Of a stretch of DNA of 20,121 nt, positions 6,522-13,494 are shown in pieces; within the stretch, counting starts at the first letter, position 1, and the number at the start of each line of letters is the position of its first letter. A program made the translations under genes and the position numbers. Below the pieces are notes generated by a model, which searched no databases, was not told the origin of the DNA, and was given only the letters and a program-made list of their open reading frames with translations. The DNA comes from a virus. The stretch is taken from positions 1 to 20,121 of IMG/VR virus record IMGVR_UViG_3300025687_000444. One strand, 5' to 3'.

Positions 6522-7497
6522 AAGGTATGTGTATATTATATTCAATTTCTCCAATAGCTCGTAGTATAATACTTGTTGTATTATATGATTTGTGGTGTTG
6601 TAAAATATTTTTTATATATTGAAATATTTCAGCTCTTTCCTTTTCTTTTATATCACCAATTTCTTCTTCATACCACTTTTCCCAATTATTACAAATACTT
6701 TCAAAATATAATTGTTCTCTCACTGAATTATCTTCAAAAATAGCATCTTCAAATTCAAATTCGCTGAATGCAAACAATTCTGAAACAGTATCGGTAATAT
6801 CTCTATTTCCGTTTACAATTATACGTTTTAAGAAATTTAAATTGCTTAATTTTCTCACGGGTGGGTTTTTAACACCAGAAGTTTTAGGTAAAGGAAGTTT
6901 ACCCTGTTGACCCGGATAATAAGTTCTACTATATGCAACTTCTGATGGAGCATTAGCTAGTAAATTTTCTAAACGTTCAATAACATCAGCATGAATAGTT
7001 TCTTCATATTCAATTTCTAATGAACTTATAAGTACATCAGGTTCAATATTAAAAGAAATATTTGATCCATTACGTGTTAATGTTGCAGTTACTTGATCTG
7101 GTTTTATAGCTACTTTAGCAACGTACCTAATTTGAAAATCAACAACTAATGATAAATAAACATCATAATTTTCTGCATTTTCTATAATTTCAGATTGATC
7201 TACATTTGAAAATGATGCACCCATTGAATGGTGAGTATGTACTAATCCTTCTTTGCAATCTTCAGCATCTGGAAAAATATCATATGCATTTAAGATTTCA
7301 TTTGAATATTCAAATTTTGTCGAAGCCGATGTTCCAACATCCATTGGATAAATATATTGGGGAATAAATTTACAATCTGGTGTAAGTAATTCACCCTCTA
7401 TTTTATAAAATAACGTACCACTCCATTCAGTCTTACCGACAATTCTGTGGAACATGTTTACAAATTCTTGAAATTTGTTTGTTATAAGTAATTTCAT
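6508..7497 (-). CDS. JAB/JAMM metalloprotease (deubiquitinase-like)
   Basis: A 329-aa protein whose first ~140 residues are a JAB domain, with Glu24 (KTEWSG) and the complete zinc motif HxHx7SxxD at His87, His89, Ser97 and Asp100 (HTHHSMGASFSNVD). Such enzymes in bacterial Ubl operons trim pro-Ubl C-termini or remove Ubl from targets. A ~190-residue C-terminal region follows, with helices rich in Glu (FEFEDAIFEDNS, WEKWYEEEIGDIKEKERAEI) that I do not recognise. The ATG at 7497 overlaps the TGA of the E2-like gene (ATGA) and the gene overlaps E1 at its end, so the three enzymes are translationally coupled. Confidence 0.88.
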   Translation of the reverse strand: MKLLITNKFQEFVNMFHRIVGKTEWSGTLFYKIEGELLTPDCKFIPQYIYPMDVGTSASTKFEYSNEILNAYDIFPDAEDCKEGLVHTHHSMGASFSNVDQSEIIENAENYDVYLSLVVDFQIRYVAKVAIKPDQVTATLTRNGSNISFNIEPDVLISSLEIEYEETIHADVIERLENLLANAPSEVAYSRTYYPGQQGKLPLPKTSGVKNPPVRKLSNLNFLKRIIVNGNRDITDTVSELFAFSEFEFEDAIFEDNSVREQLYFESICNNWEKWYEEEIGDIKEKERAEIFQYIKNILQHHKSYNTTSIILRAIGEIEYNIHIPYGTK

Positions 7498-8636
7498 GAG
7501 TTATTTATTAAGTATAATAATTTTTCTTGTATTGCGTTAATAGTACTATTAACAAATTTTATTGGTACTGTTGTACTAACATTGTGAGATGGTGTAATAA
7601 TAATATCATCATTAATGATTTCTTTTGGTTTAATTTTCTGACCTTTAAAATACAACTGGTATGTTCTAATTGAATTAGGTACTATTTTGAAACTTTTATT
7701 ATCATATTTATTACTATTTAAAAATAGTAAAGTTGACCTATCAATAAGATTTGGTTTTGTTTTTAATAAATGATTAATATTATAAAGAACATGTTCATAA
7801 TCAACATCAAAATAAATAGTTTTATCGTCTAATTTTTCTGGCTTAAAACCTAAATATTTTGGATAATAACTATTAATGTAATACGAACTAATTTGATTTG
7901 AAAATTCAAATAGATCACGCATTATTTCGTTATTGTACAAACTTCTTATGTGTCTATATGGCCCACCTTCTTCACTTTGGTAATTAACCAAAGAATCTAT
8001 TAAATATAATAAATCTTCAAAAGCATCCGGTATTTCATCATTATCTTCTAATAAATTACAAGATTTGAAAATATCTAATGTAACCTGTAATGTAGTTGAC
8101 CCTAAACAAAAACTGTCATTTTGACCACGTAAGTGTGGATGTAAAAACATACTAGAAGAATACTGTTGTTCTGTAAATCCAGCTTGGTATCCATATAATC
8201 TAGTAGCATGTGTTCTATTTAATGTATGAATTATGTCTGCAAAAACATATAAATCATAAATATTTGTATACAATTTTTCATCCTCACTACTTTTTACTTT
8301 TATTTTTGGATATCTGATAATAAATTTACTACCAAATTGAGCAGCTAATTTAAAATATTCATACATATTACAAATTAACGGATTTGGATAAATATCAAAA
8401 TTATCCCCATGTATTTCTGTACCTAATTTTAATAATTTAGCATAAGTAATTCGATAATTTTGATAATTTTTATATACTTGTTTTAACCGACTACCAATAA
8501 TTGGTAAACTTTGTATATGATGTCTTTTTCCAAAATAAGTATACGATACAGGGCGATAATTTCTTAAATCGTTTATTGAATCTGTAAATGCATATATACC
8601 ATGTCTATCTGCACTAAATAAAAATGTAGTTTCCAT
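7494..8636 (-). CDS. E2-like ubiquitin-conjugating protein
   Basis: A 380-aa protein. Start is ATG 8636 (METTFLFSADRHG); the longer frame begins with TTG inside the terminator hairpin. Strands around FIIRYPKIKVK (105-115) and TNIYDLYV lead to LHPHLRGQNDSFCLG, with HPH at 166-168 and Cys177. In eukaryotic E2s the HPN motif precedes the catalytic Cys by 10 residues from its His; here the distance is 11, and HPH...CLG is the usual form in bacterial E2-like proteins. Cys177 is therefore the proposed thioester site. The ~165 residues before it and ~200 after it are not assigned. Context (Ubl upstream, JAB and E1 downstream) strengthens the call, which rests on motif plus neighbours. Confidence 0.75.
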   Translation of the reverse strand: METTFLFSADRHGIYAFTDSINDLRNYRPVSYTYFGKRHHIQSLPIIGSRLKQVYKNYQNYRITYAKLLKLGTEIHGDNFDIYPNPLICNMYEYFKLAAQFGSKFIIRYPKIKVKSSEDEKLYTNIYDLYVFADIIHTLNRTHATRLYGYQAGFTEQQYSSSMFLHPHLRGQNDSFCLGSTTLQVTLDIFKSCNLLEDNDEIPDAFEDLLYLIDSLVNYQSEEGGPYRHIRSLYNNEIMRDLFEFSNQISSYYINSYYPKYLGFKPEKLDDKTIYFDVDYEHVLYNINHLLKTKPNLIDRSTLLFLNSNKYDNKSFKIVPNSIRTYQLYFKGQKIKPKEIINDDIIITPSHNVSTTVPIKFVNSTINAIQEKLLYLINNS

Positions 8637-8645
8637 AATAAAAAA

Positions 8646-8668
8646 GGGAGCACCTTTATAGTGCTCCC
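8646..8668 (-). terminator. rho-independent terminator between Ubl and E2 genes
   Basis: GGGAGCAC and GTGCTCCC form a perfect 8-bp stem with a 7-nt loop, followed on the minus strand by a run of T residues (TTTTTTATT). The stem begins 18 nt after the Ubl stop codon. The E2 ATG at 8636 lies directly behind the U-tract, so E2 expression would depend on read-through or a separate start. Confidence 0.85.
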
Positions 8669-8685
8669 TCAAATTAAATTAAGTT

Positions 8686-9210
8686 TTACAATCCTAACCG
8701 TTTCTTAATATCGGCATAGTCTTCTTCTAATGCAACTAATTCATGATCAATTACCTCATTGTCCATTTGATCAACAAGTTTACGCAATTTAGCTAAACTA
8801 TCGTTCATGTTGTTCAAAATTCCGTTAATTTCAGTTTTTGGATCAGTTGATTTAGCATCATCTGCTTCTAAAAGTGCAATCATATTTTCAGTTGTACCAT
8901 ATGTTCCATTATTATGTGGAGATACAACATTTTCACGAGAATTACATTCTTGACGTAATTCACTATGACTCATACTTGTGTAATCAACACCAGCTTTGAT
9001 TTTTACTGGATACAAAAATAAAGAAAAGGGAGTTGTTGGTAAATGAGCTTCATCATCTTCTAATGTTACTCTGGTTTGACGTACAATTGCCTTTTGATTT
9101 GAGAAATTAACATCGGTTAATTGAGCTTTCAATTCACCAAAAGTTGTTGCTTCAGTTTCAACGGTTGATACATTACCACCGTCCATACGAATTTTTACAG
9201 TTCGTTTCAT
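8686..9210 (-). CDS. ubiquitin-like beta-grasp protein with C-terminal extension
   Basis: A 174-aa protein. Residues 1-74 follow the beta-grasp order: strand KRTVKIRM, strand VSTVETE, helix TFGELKAQL, strand KAIVRQTRVTL, then DDEAHLPTTPFSLFLYPVKIKAG. The last segment resembles the end of ubiquitin (LHLVLRLRGG), with Ala73-Gly74 in place of Gly-Gly. A further 100 residues follow. The part around MSHSELRQECNSRENV to MIALLEAD is vaguely SAP-like, and residues 130-174 look like a coiled coil. E1 substrates need a free C-terminal Gly, so processing after Gly74 by the JAB protease is a natural hypothesis. It has its own strong terminator. Confidence 0.7.
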   Translation of the reverse strand: MKRTVKIRMDGGNVSTVETEATTFGELKAQLTDVNFSNQKAIVRQTRVTLEDDEAHLPTTPFSLFLYPVKIKAGVDYTSMSHSELRQECNSRENVVSPHNNGTYGTTENMIALLEADDAKSTDPKTEINGILNNMNDSLAKLRKLVDQMDNEVIDHELVALEEDYADIKKRLGL

Positions 9211-9214
9211 TTGT

Positions 9215-9685
9215 TTATGTTAAATTAAAAATTAGTTTTCGATCATTTAAATTATCTATTTGATAATATTTGATACATAATCCATTAATATCTTTTACTG
9301 TATCTTTAGGAATTAATTTTTGTTCCTGTAATACATCATTAAATAATTTTATCCAAATCCATTGATTATCTATATCCCATGTTGGTATATAATCCTCTTT
9401 TGGAGGTTTCCAATTGATTTGTCCTTTTATACGTCTTACGTTTCCATAGTTAATGGGAGCATAAAATTCTAAATTTGTTATAAAAGGATATGTAATATTA
9501 ATAGATTGTGGCAATCCTTGTATTAAGTAATTATGTAAATTACTAACAGCTGTTGCCCTTTGAAATCTACCTAGTGTACCATTATAAATGGCTTGTCCAG
9601 ATATTTTTATATATTTATTTGGTGCTTTTTTATTATTTGTAATAGCTACATGTGTAGGAAATTGATTATATATTATACGTTCCAT
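9215..9685 (-). CDS. RusA-like Holliday junction resolvase
   Basis: A 156-aa protein. The core PTWDIDNQWIWIKLFNDVL (about 101-119) reproduces the RusA signature DxDN followed by a Lys and a further Asp: Asp104, Asp106, Lys113, Asp117. Downstream acidic residues (Asp128, Asp132) could provide the third catalytic Asp. RusA enzymes are small dimeric nucleases that cut four-way junctions, here presumably in phage recombination or in resolving replication intermediates before packaging. It overlaps the zinc-ribbon gene by 13 nt and ends 4 nt before the Ubl start. It is longer than E. coli RusA (120 aa) because of an N-terminal extension. Confidence 0.75.
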   Translation of the reverse strand: MERIIYNQFPTHVAITNNKKAPNKYIKISGQAIYNGTLGRFQRATAVSNLHNYLIQGLPQSINITYPFITNLEFYAPINYGNVRRIKGQINWKPPKEDYIPTWDIDNQWIWIKLFNDVLQEQKLIPKDTVKDINGLCIKYYQIDNLNDRKLIFNLT

Positions 9686-9867
9686 GTTAATAACTTTTTA
9701 TTAAGTCTTTTATCAGGGTCTGGAACTAAATAACGATATTCATTTTCACTATGAATACATCCACAATTTTTACATATAATAACTTTAATATGTATTTTTC
9801 TTTCTATAAGATTAATACTATTACAACGTAAGCATCCATCATTATTAGCTTTAATACGATCAAACAT
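9673..9867 (-). CDS. 64-aa zinc-ribbon protein
   Basis: Two CxxC knuckles, Cys12/Cys15 (CLRC) and Cys32/Cys35 (CKNC), are 16 residues apart, as in a zinc ribbon. The C-terminal part is basic (DPDKRLNKKLL). It overlaps the primase gene by 8 nt and the RusA-like gene by 13 nt. The upstream primase lacks recognisable zinc ligands in its N-terminal region, so this protein could supply a zinc module in trans; this is speculation from position. It could also be a transcription-related zinc ribbon. Confidence 0.75.
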   Translation of the reverse strand: MFDRIKANNDGCLRCNSINLIERKIHIKVIICKNCGCIHSENEYRYLVPDPDKRLNKKLLTWNV

Positions 9868-10891
9868 ATTTGCTTAATTCAGAATGAACAAGATTGACAA
9901 ATTCATTAGAACCATATTTGAATCTAAAATCACTTGGGTCTTTTTCTGTATTGTCAGGGGTTAATAAGTATGGTATATTATATTGTTCTGAATATTTAAT
10001 AGCATTTCGTAAACCGGGATTATCCAATTTACTGAAATCATTATCATACCATATAAATATATGTTTCCATCTTGTTTGTAATTTTTGAAATACTTTTTCT
10101 GGTATAAAAGTTTCTTCATTGTTTGGAGCAATACTGTAAATATCATTACAATTACACATAATTGTACCTACATCTTTAAAAGATGATGTAATTATTAGTA
10201 TATTTCCACCAGATTTAGGCAACATATCCCAACCTTGTACTATAGTTGAATCAACATTACTTATCCATTTAAAATCTTTATTATACGGTTGATATATTTT
10301 TCTTCTGAATATATTATCATTCCAATAATAATTAAACGAATATGAAAGTTTGTCAGCTATGAACATATGGTTCATTATTTTATGATTAGTTAACCAAAAA
10401 TAAGATATAGGCTCTATATTTGCCTGTTTTAACCATTTCAGGTTTATACCATATTTACCATACCAAAAATCTTTATCATCCGTTGTCCATTTTCTTGATT
10501 TTTTACGAATAATAGATGGTTTAATAATAAATGTTTTTGGTTGATATTTGGATTTTTGAGCATTTTCCTTTATTAAATCTACATCTAATGGTTCTATAGT
10601 ATTTAAATCAAAATCTCGTCTTATTTTTTCTAAAGCAGAACGAAAATCTAATCCATACTTTTCCATTACATATGAATAACAAGTTAATGCACCTTTTACT
10701 GCAAAATCTTTATATAGTAATACATTATTATAATAAAATAATCTACAGGAAGGATTTTTATCTTTTCTTAATTGTGACTGAAATGGAATTTCAACATCAA
10801 TTAAATCTTTAATATAGTGATTAAATATATCCCAATGTGTAATATATAATTCAATTGATTCTGTACTTAAGGGAAGTTTTAAATCATACAT
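9860..10891 (-). CDS. DnaG-like Toprim primase
   Basis: Counting from ATG 10891 the protein is 343 aa. A longer frame starts at GTG 10912 inside the terminator hairpin and is not preferred. The N-terminal part (about 36-90: SQLRKDKNPSC, KDF, FRSALEKI) resembles the fold of the primase zinc-binding domain but lacks the CHC2 ligand set. The Toprim part shows NILIITSSFKDVG (230-242), where the usual Glu is replaced by Ser-rich sequence, IFIWYDND (278-285) with the two Asp, and EKDPSD (317-321). Such variants occur in phage DnaG-like primases. It would lay RNA primers for the polymerase, working with the DnaB-like helicase. It is coupled to the zinc-ribbon gene downstream. Confidence 0.75.
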   Translation of the reverse strand: MYDLKLPLSTESIELYITHWDIFNHYIKDLIDVEIPFQSQLRKDKNPSCRLFYYNNVLLYKDFAVKGALTCYSYVMEKYGLDFRSALEKIRRDFDLNTIEPLDVDLIKENAQKSKYQPKTFIIKPSIIRKKSRKWTTDDKDFWYGKYGINLKWLKQANIEPISYFWLTNHKIMNHMFIADKLSYSFNYYWNDNIFRRKIYQPYNKDFKWISNVDSTIVQGWDMLPKSGGNILIITSSFKDVGTIMCNCNDIYSIAPNNEETFIPEKVFQKLQTRWKHIFIWYDNDFSKLDNPGLRNAIKYSEQYNIPYLLTPDNTEKDPSDFRFKYGSNEFVNLVHSELSKYV

Positions 10892-10894
10892 ATT

Positions 10895-10918
10895 AAAAAG
10901 GGGGAATTTCACCCCCTT
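10895..10918 (-). terminator. rho-independent terminator between SSB candidate and primase
   Basis: AAGGGGG and CCCCCTT form a 7-bp stem with a 7-nt loop, followed by TTTTT on the minus strand. It starts 9 nt after the stop of the gene at 10928. The primase ATG at 10891 is 3 nt beyond the U-tract. A GC-rich stem in such AT-rich DNA is a clear signal. Confidence 0.85.
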
Positions 10919-10927
10919 ATATTTTTT

Positions 10928-11530
10928 CTACCAATCTTCTTCAGAAGTAGTTGGTTTTTGTTCCGCATCTGGTTTTTGTTTGGGCATTTCTGTAGTATCC
11001 CATCTATTATAAACCAATTTGCTATCTTTTTCCGCTACAACAGTAGGGTCTTCACAAATAGGAGCAGCACCCGGTAATGTAACAAAACCTTTGCTATTAT
11101 AAACCGTTTTAACCCTTAATTCTTTAGTTTTGTAAGCTTCCCCCACAGTACTATTAATATCATCAATTACAGCCATACAAACGCTTTTAAACGTAGTTAA
11201 TGGACGTGCTTCAGTTGATACTATAGTATAATTAGGAATAAACTTTCTAGCAATATTAGCTAATACCGCTTTAAACTTTTTAATCTCGGCTGATAACTTC
11301 TCCTTATCTTTTATATATACATCATCTATTTTTGGTGCAAAATACCTTCTAGATGCCATACGACCATCATTATCAGTTACTTCAACAGATAATGCTTGGT
11401 TTTCTTCATCAATAAACTCTAATTTAGTAATAAATCTACCTGCTTCAATTGAAACATCCATCATTTTCGATGAAGATTCTTCACTTTGGACATCTTCTCC
11501 GATGCCCCATACGTCTAAATTTTCTTCCAT
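10928..11530 (-). CDS. candidate single-stranded DNA-binding protein, acidic C-terminal tail
   Basis: A 200-aa protein with no certain family. The N-terminus is acidic and Ser-rich, and the centre (about 30-165) is mixed strand and helix (FITKLEFIDEENQALSVEV, RRYFAPKID). The C-terminal 25 residues are low-complexity, ending EEDW. A flexible tail ending in acidic residues plus an aromatic is typical of SSBs, where it recruits partner proteins. The strong terminator right behind the gene suggests high dose relative to the primase, as expected for an SSB. The next gene upstream has the same type of tail. The stop is TAG. SSB is an inference from tail, context and terminator. Confidence 0.55.
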   Translation of the reverse strand: MEENLDVWGIGEDVQSEESSSKMMDVSIEAGRFITKLEFIDEENQALSVEVTDNDGRMASRRYFAPKIDDVYIKDKEKLSAEIKKFKAVLANIARKFIPNYTIVSTEARPLTTFKSVCMAVIDDINSTVGEAYKTKELRVKTVYNSKGFVTLPGAAPICEDPTVVAEKDSKLVYNRWDTTEMPKQKPDAEQKPTTSEEDW

Positions 11531-11557
11531 TGTAATTATTAAATTATTTTTCTTCTA

Positions 11558-12208
11558 CTACCAACGTTCATCTTCTTGGAAGGAACCATTTGCAGTAGCA
11601 TCATTATCATCAGATACTGCCATTGCTTCGGGTTGTTCATCTACATAATCATCTGTATCATCAGACACTGTTGATGCAGTATCATTAATTTCAGTATCTA
11701 AACTTTCTACTTCATTTATTTCATCTATTTCATCTACTTCATCTATTTCCTGAAGTTCTTCTGTTGGTTGTTGAAATACTGAAGGTGTATCATCAATAGG
11801 TTCTGGTACAAATTTATTTAATATATAAATTTGTTTATTATCAATTTCAGCCGGAGTTAATTTAAGTAAAAATTCATCATTTTCAACCTTAAACACTTCT
11901 CTATAATGTGTCCATAACGATTTGTTATTTAAATGACCATTATTAGCAACCAAATATATACTACCATTATAAGTACTAAATTCATTATGATCAGCAATAA
12001 AATGTTTAGATACTCCTTTATCTACATATTGACCAATAATAATATTAGTTCCGCTAAATAAATCTATGGCCATATCTGATAAAAACTTAATACGGTGTGA
12101 TGCACCTTTTAATTCTTCAGGTCTTGCTAATACAGAAATAACTATTTCATCAGGATATTGATTAACAACCTGTTGTCTTTTTTTGGGTATTCCAAATTTA
12201 AATTCCAT
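11558..12208 (-). CDS. acidic-tailed DNA-metabolism protein, unknown (second SSB candidate)
   Basis: Starting at ATG 12208 (MEFKFGIPKKRQQ), one base after the stop of the ATPase gene, gives 216 aa. A longer frame to 12250 would lie inside that gene. About 130 N-terminal residues look globular (QYPDEIVISVLARPEELKGASHRIKF...). The last ~80 are strongly acidic and contain a DE[IV] tripeptide repeat, ending EDERW, then TAG. Architecture (fold plus acidic tail ending in Trp) and position between a Sak4-like ATPase and another acidic-tailed protein suggest an ssDNA-binding or recombination-mediator role. No family is recognised. Confidence 0.65.
   Translation of the reverse strand: MEFKFGIPKKRQQVVNQYPDEIVISVLARPEELKGASHRIKFLSDMAIDLFSGTNIIIGQYVDKGVSKHFIADHNEFSTYNGSIYLVANNGHLNNKSLWTHYREVFKVENDEFLLKLTPAEIDNKQIYILNKFVPEPIDDTPSVFQQPTEELQEIDEVDEIDEINEVESLDTEINDTASTVSDDTDDYVDEQPEAMAVSDDNDATANGSFQEDERW
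11711..11746. repeat. four-copy 9-bp tandem repeat in the acidic tail
   Basis: Four consecutive 9-nt units of the form TTCATCTAT (with T or C variants) encode Ile/Val-Asp-Glu tripeptides on the minus strand, the last as Ile-Asn-Glu. Such a minisatellite could change copy number by slippage without breaking the frame. Confidence 0.8.
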
Positions 12209-12209
12209 T

Positions 12210-12938
12210 TTAAATATAAATTTTGTCCCAATAATAATTAAACTGTCCATCTTTTGAGTCTAACATTATAAAGGACTTGTTTTTTAAATGTTGTGGTCTT
12301 GCACCACATATTATATTTTCTTGAGTTATAAAACTAACCCAAGTTTGTGAGGCATCTTTACCCATACGATAAACATACCCAATTGCATCTGCTTCAGCAG
12401 ATATAATAGATTTTAATTTACCAGTTAAATCTAATTCCATTGAAACTAGTTCTTCACCTTCTTTTTCAACGTATTTATCCTTTAAATGACAGATTAAAAT
12501 TAAACGCTTACTTACTGCTCGAAAATTATTAATAACTTGTTTATAAGCTTCTCTAATATATAAATAACCAGCTCCTTGTGGTAATGTTCGTAAATCATCA
12601 CCTGTATATTTTTTAGCTATCGGTAATTTTTTATACATACTAACAGCAAGAGGCATAACCATTTCTTCTAATTTTGTACCAGTATCTATAACTATTTGAT
12701 CATATAAATCTGGTTGAGCAGCTAAAGCTCTACGAATCTCTCCTAATTCGGATAGATTTGATGCTTTAATTTTCATCATATTGAAATAATCAGTACCATT
12801 TTCTAGATCAATAGTTAAAGTATTAGGTAAACCCGCAATCAGTTGTGTTTTTCCGCTTTTGGGTTTACCATATAATATTAAAAATCTAGGATTTACTTCA
12901 CTAGCTAGTACAATTTCTGTTGGCAATTCTATTCCCAC
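12210..12938 (-). CDS. RecA-fold ATPase, Sak4-like recombination protein
   Basis: A 242-aa AAA/RecA-type ATPase with Walker A GKPKSGKT at 24-31, a following LTIDLENG (41-48) and Walker B QIVIDT (81-86). It has the compact single-domain layout of phage Sak4-like proteins, which help single-strand annealing and recombination together with an SSB. The start is GTG 12938: an in-frame TAG lies four codons upstream, and no ATG occurs before the Walker A motif. Its first 38 nt overlap the end of the glucosaminidase gene. The candidate SSB genes directly downstream support the assignment. A generic AAA_24-type ATPase is the alternative. Confidence 0.75.
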   Translation of the reverse strand: MGIELPTEIVLASEVNPRFLILYGKPKSGKTQLIAGLPNTLTIDLENGTDYFNMMKIKASNLSELGEIRRALAAQPDLYDQIVIDTGTKLEEMVMPLAVSMYKKLPIAKKYTGDDLRTLPQGAGYLYIREAYKQVINNFRAVSKRLILICHLKDKYVEKEGEELVSMELDLTGKLKSIISAEADAIGYVYRMGKDASQTWVSFITQENIICGARPQHLKNKSFIMLDSKDGQFNYYWDKIYI

Positions 12939-13470
12939 TTTGTAATTTTTCTAAATTAATTGATTTCAGCAAAGCTACATATTTTCCATTCTCCGCATAT
13001 CCAACATGGCTTAAAAATGCATAATAATTGTCTATATTATCAATAGACATAATAGTTTTAAAGTAATTCTGCCATAAGACATAATCTTTTACACTATCTG
13101 TCCAATGACGAAATTTAGCATGACCTAACGCACGACCAATTGCTGTAGTTGGTCTAATTTGTGGTTTTTTCATACCAAATAAATTATTATGATGTACAAA
13201 TAAGTCGCTTTTAAACCAACCTGATTCTAAAACAGCTTGGCGTATTACAACTTCTATTTCCTCAATTTTCAATAAATCCATATATGTAACAAGATTATTA
13301 TATGAAAATTCGGAATGTTCTAATTGGTTTATATGTTCTAATTTTAATCTTAATTGATAATAAGTATCACTTTGTTTACTATACTCTATTTGATCACTTA
13401 ATGATAAATTTGGAGCATAACACCACAAAGTAGTGAATATTAACAATACTACTATTATTATTTTTTTCAT
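12901..13470 (-). CDS. secreted glucosaminidase-type endolysin (GH73-like)
   Basis: A 189-aa protein with an N-terminal signal or anchor sequence (MKKIIIVVLLIFTTLWCYA), so the product acts outside the cytoplasm on peptidoglycan. The catalytic region shows AVLESGW with Glu82, followed by HHNNLFGMK (93-101) and FRHWTDSVKDYVLWQNYF, the typical order of the mannosyl-glycoprotein endo-beta-N-acetylglucosaminidase family. Cys17 in the leader is not preceded by a good lipobox (Trp at -1), so lipidation is doubtful. It is oddly placed between the replicative helicase and the recombination ATPase, and overlaps the latter by 38 nt. A signal-bearing lysin could reach the periplasm by Sec rather than by holin. 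Confidence 0.85.
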   Translation of the reverse strand: MKKIIIVVLLIFTTLWCYAPNLSLSDQIEYSKQSDTYYQLRLKLEHINQLEHSEFSYNNLVTYMDLLKIEEIEVVIRQAVLESGWFKSDLFVHHNNLFGMKKPQIRPTTAIGRALGHAKFRHWTDSVKDYVLWQNYFKTIMSIDNIDNYYAFLSHVGYAENGKYVALLKSINLEKLQSGNRIANRNCTS

Positions 13471-13494
13471 AATTTTTTAGTTAAGACAGCAAAA

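Noticed and set aside
8637-8672. TTG start extending the E2-like protein by 12 residues
   Set aside because: The extension lies within the terminator hairpin; ATG 8636 is better. The GTG extension of the primase to 10912 and the TTG extensions of the polymerase and E1 were dropped likewise.
10928-11560. Possible recoding of TAG as an amino acid, as in some crAss-like phages
   Set aside because: No gene needs an internal TAG to stay open, and both acidic-tailed proteins end sensibly at TAG.
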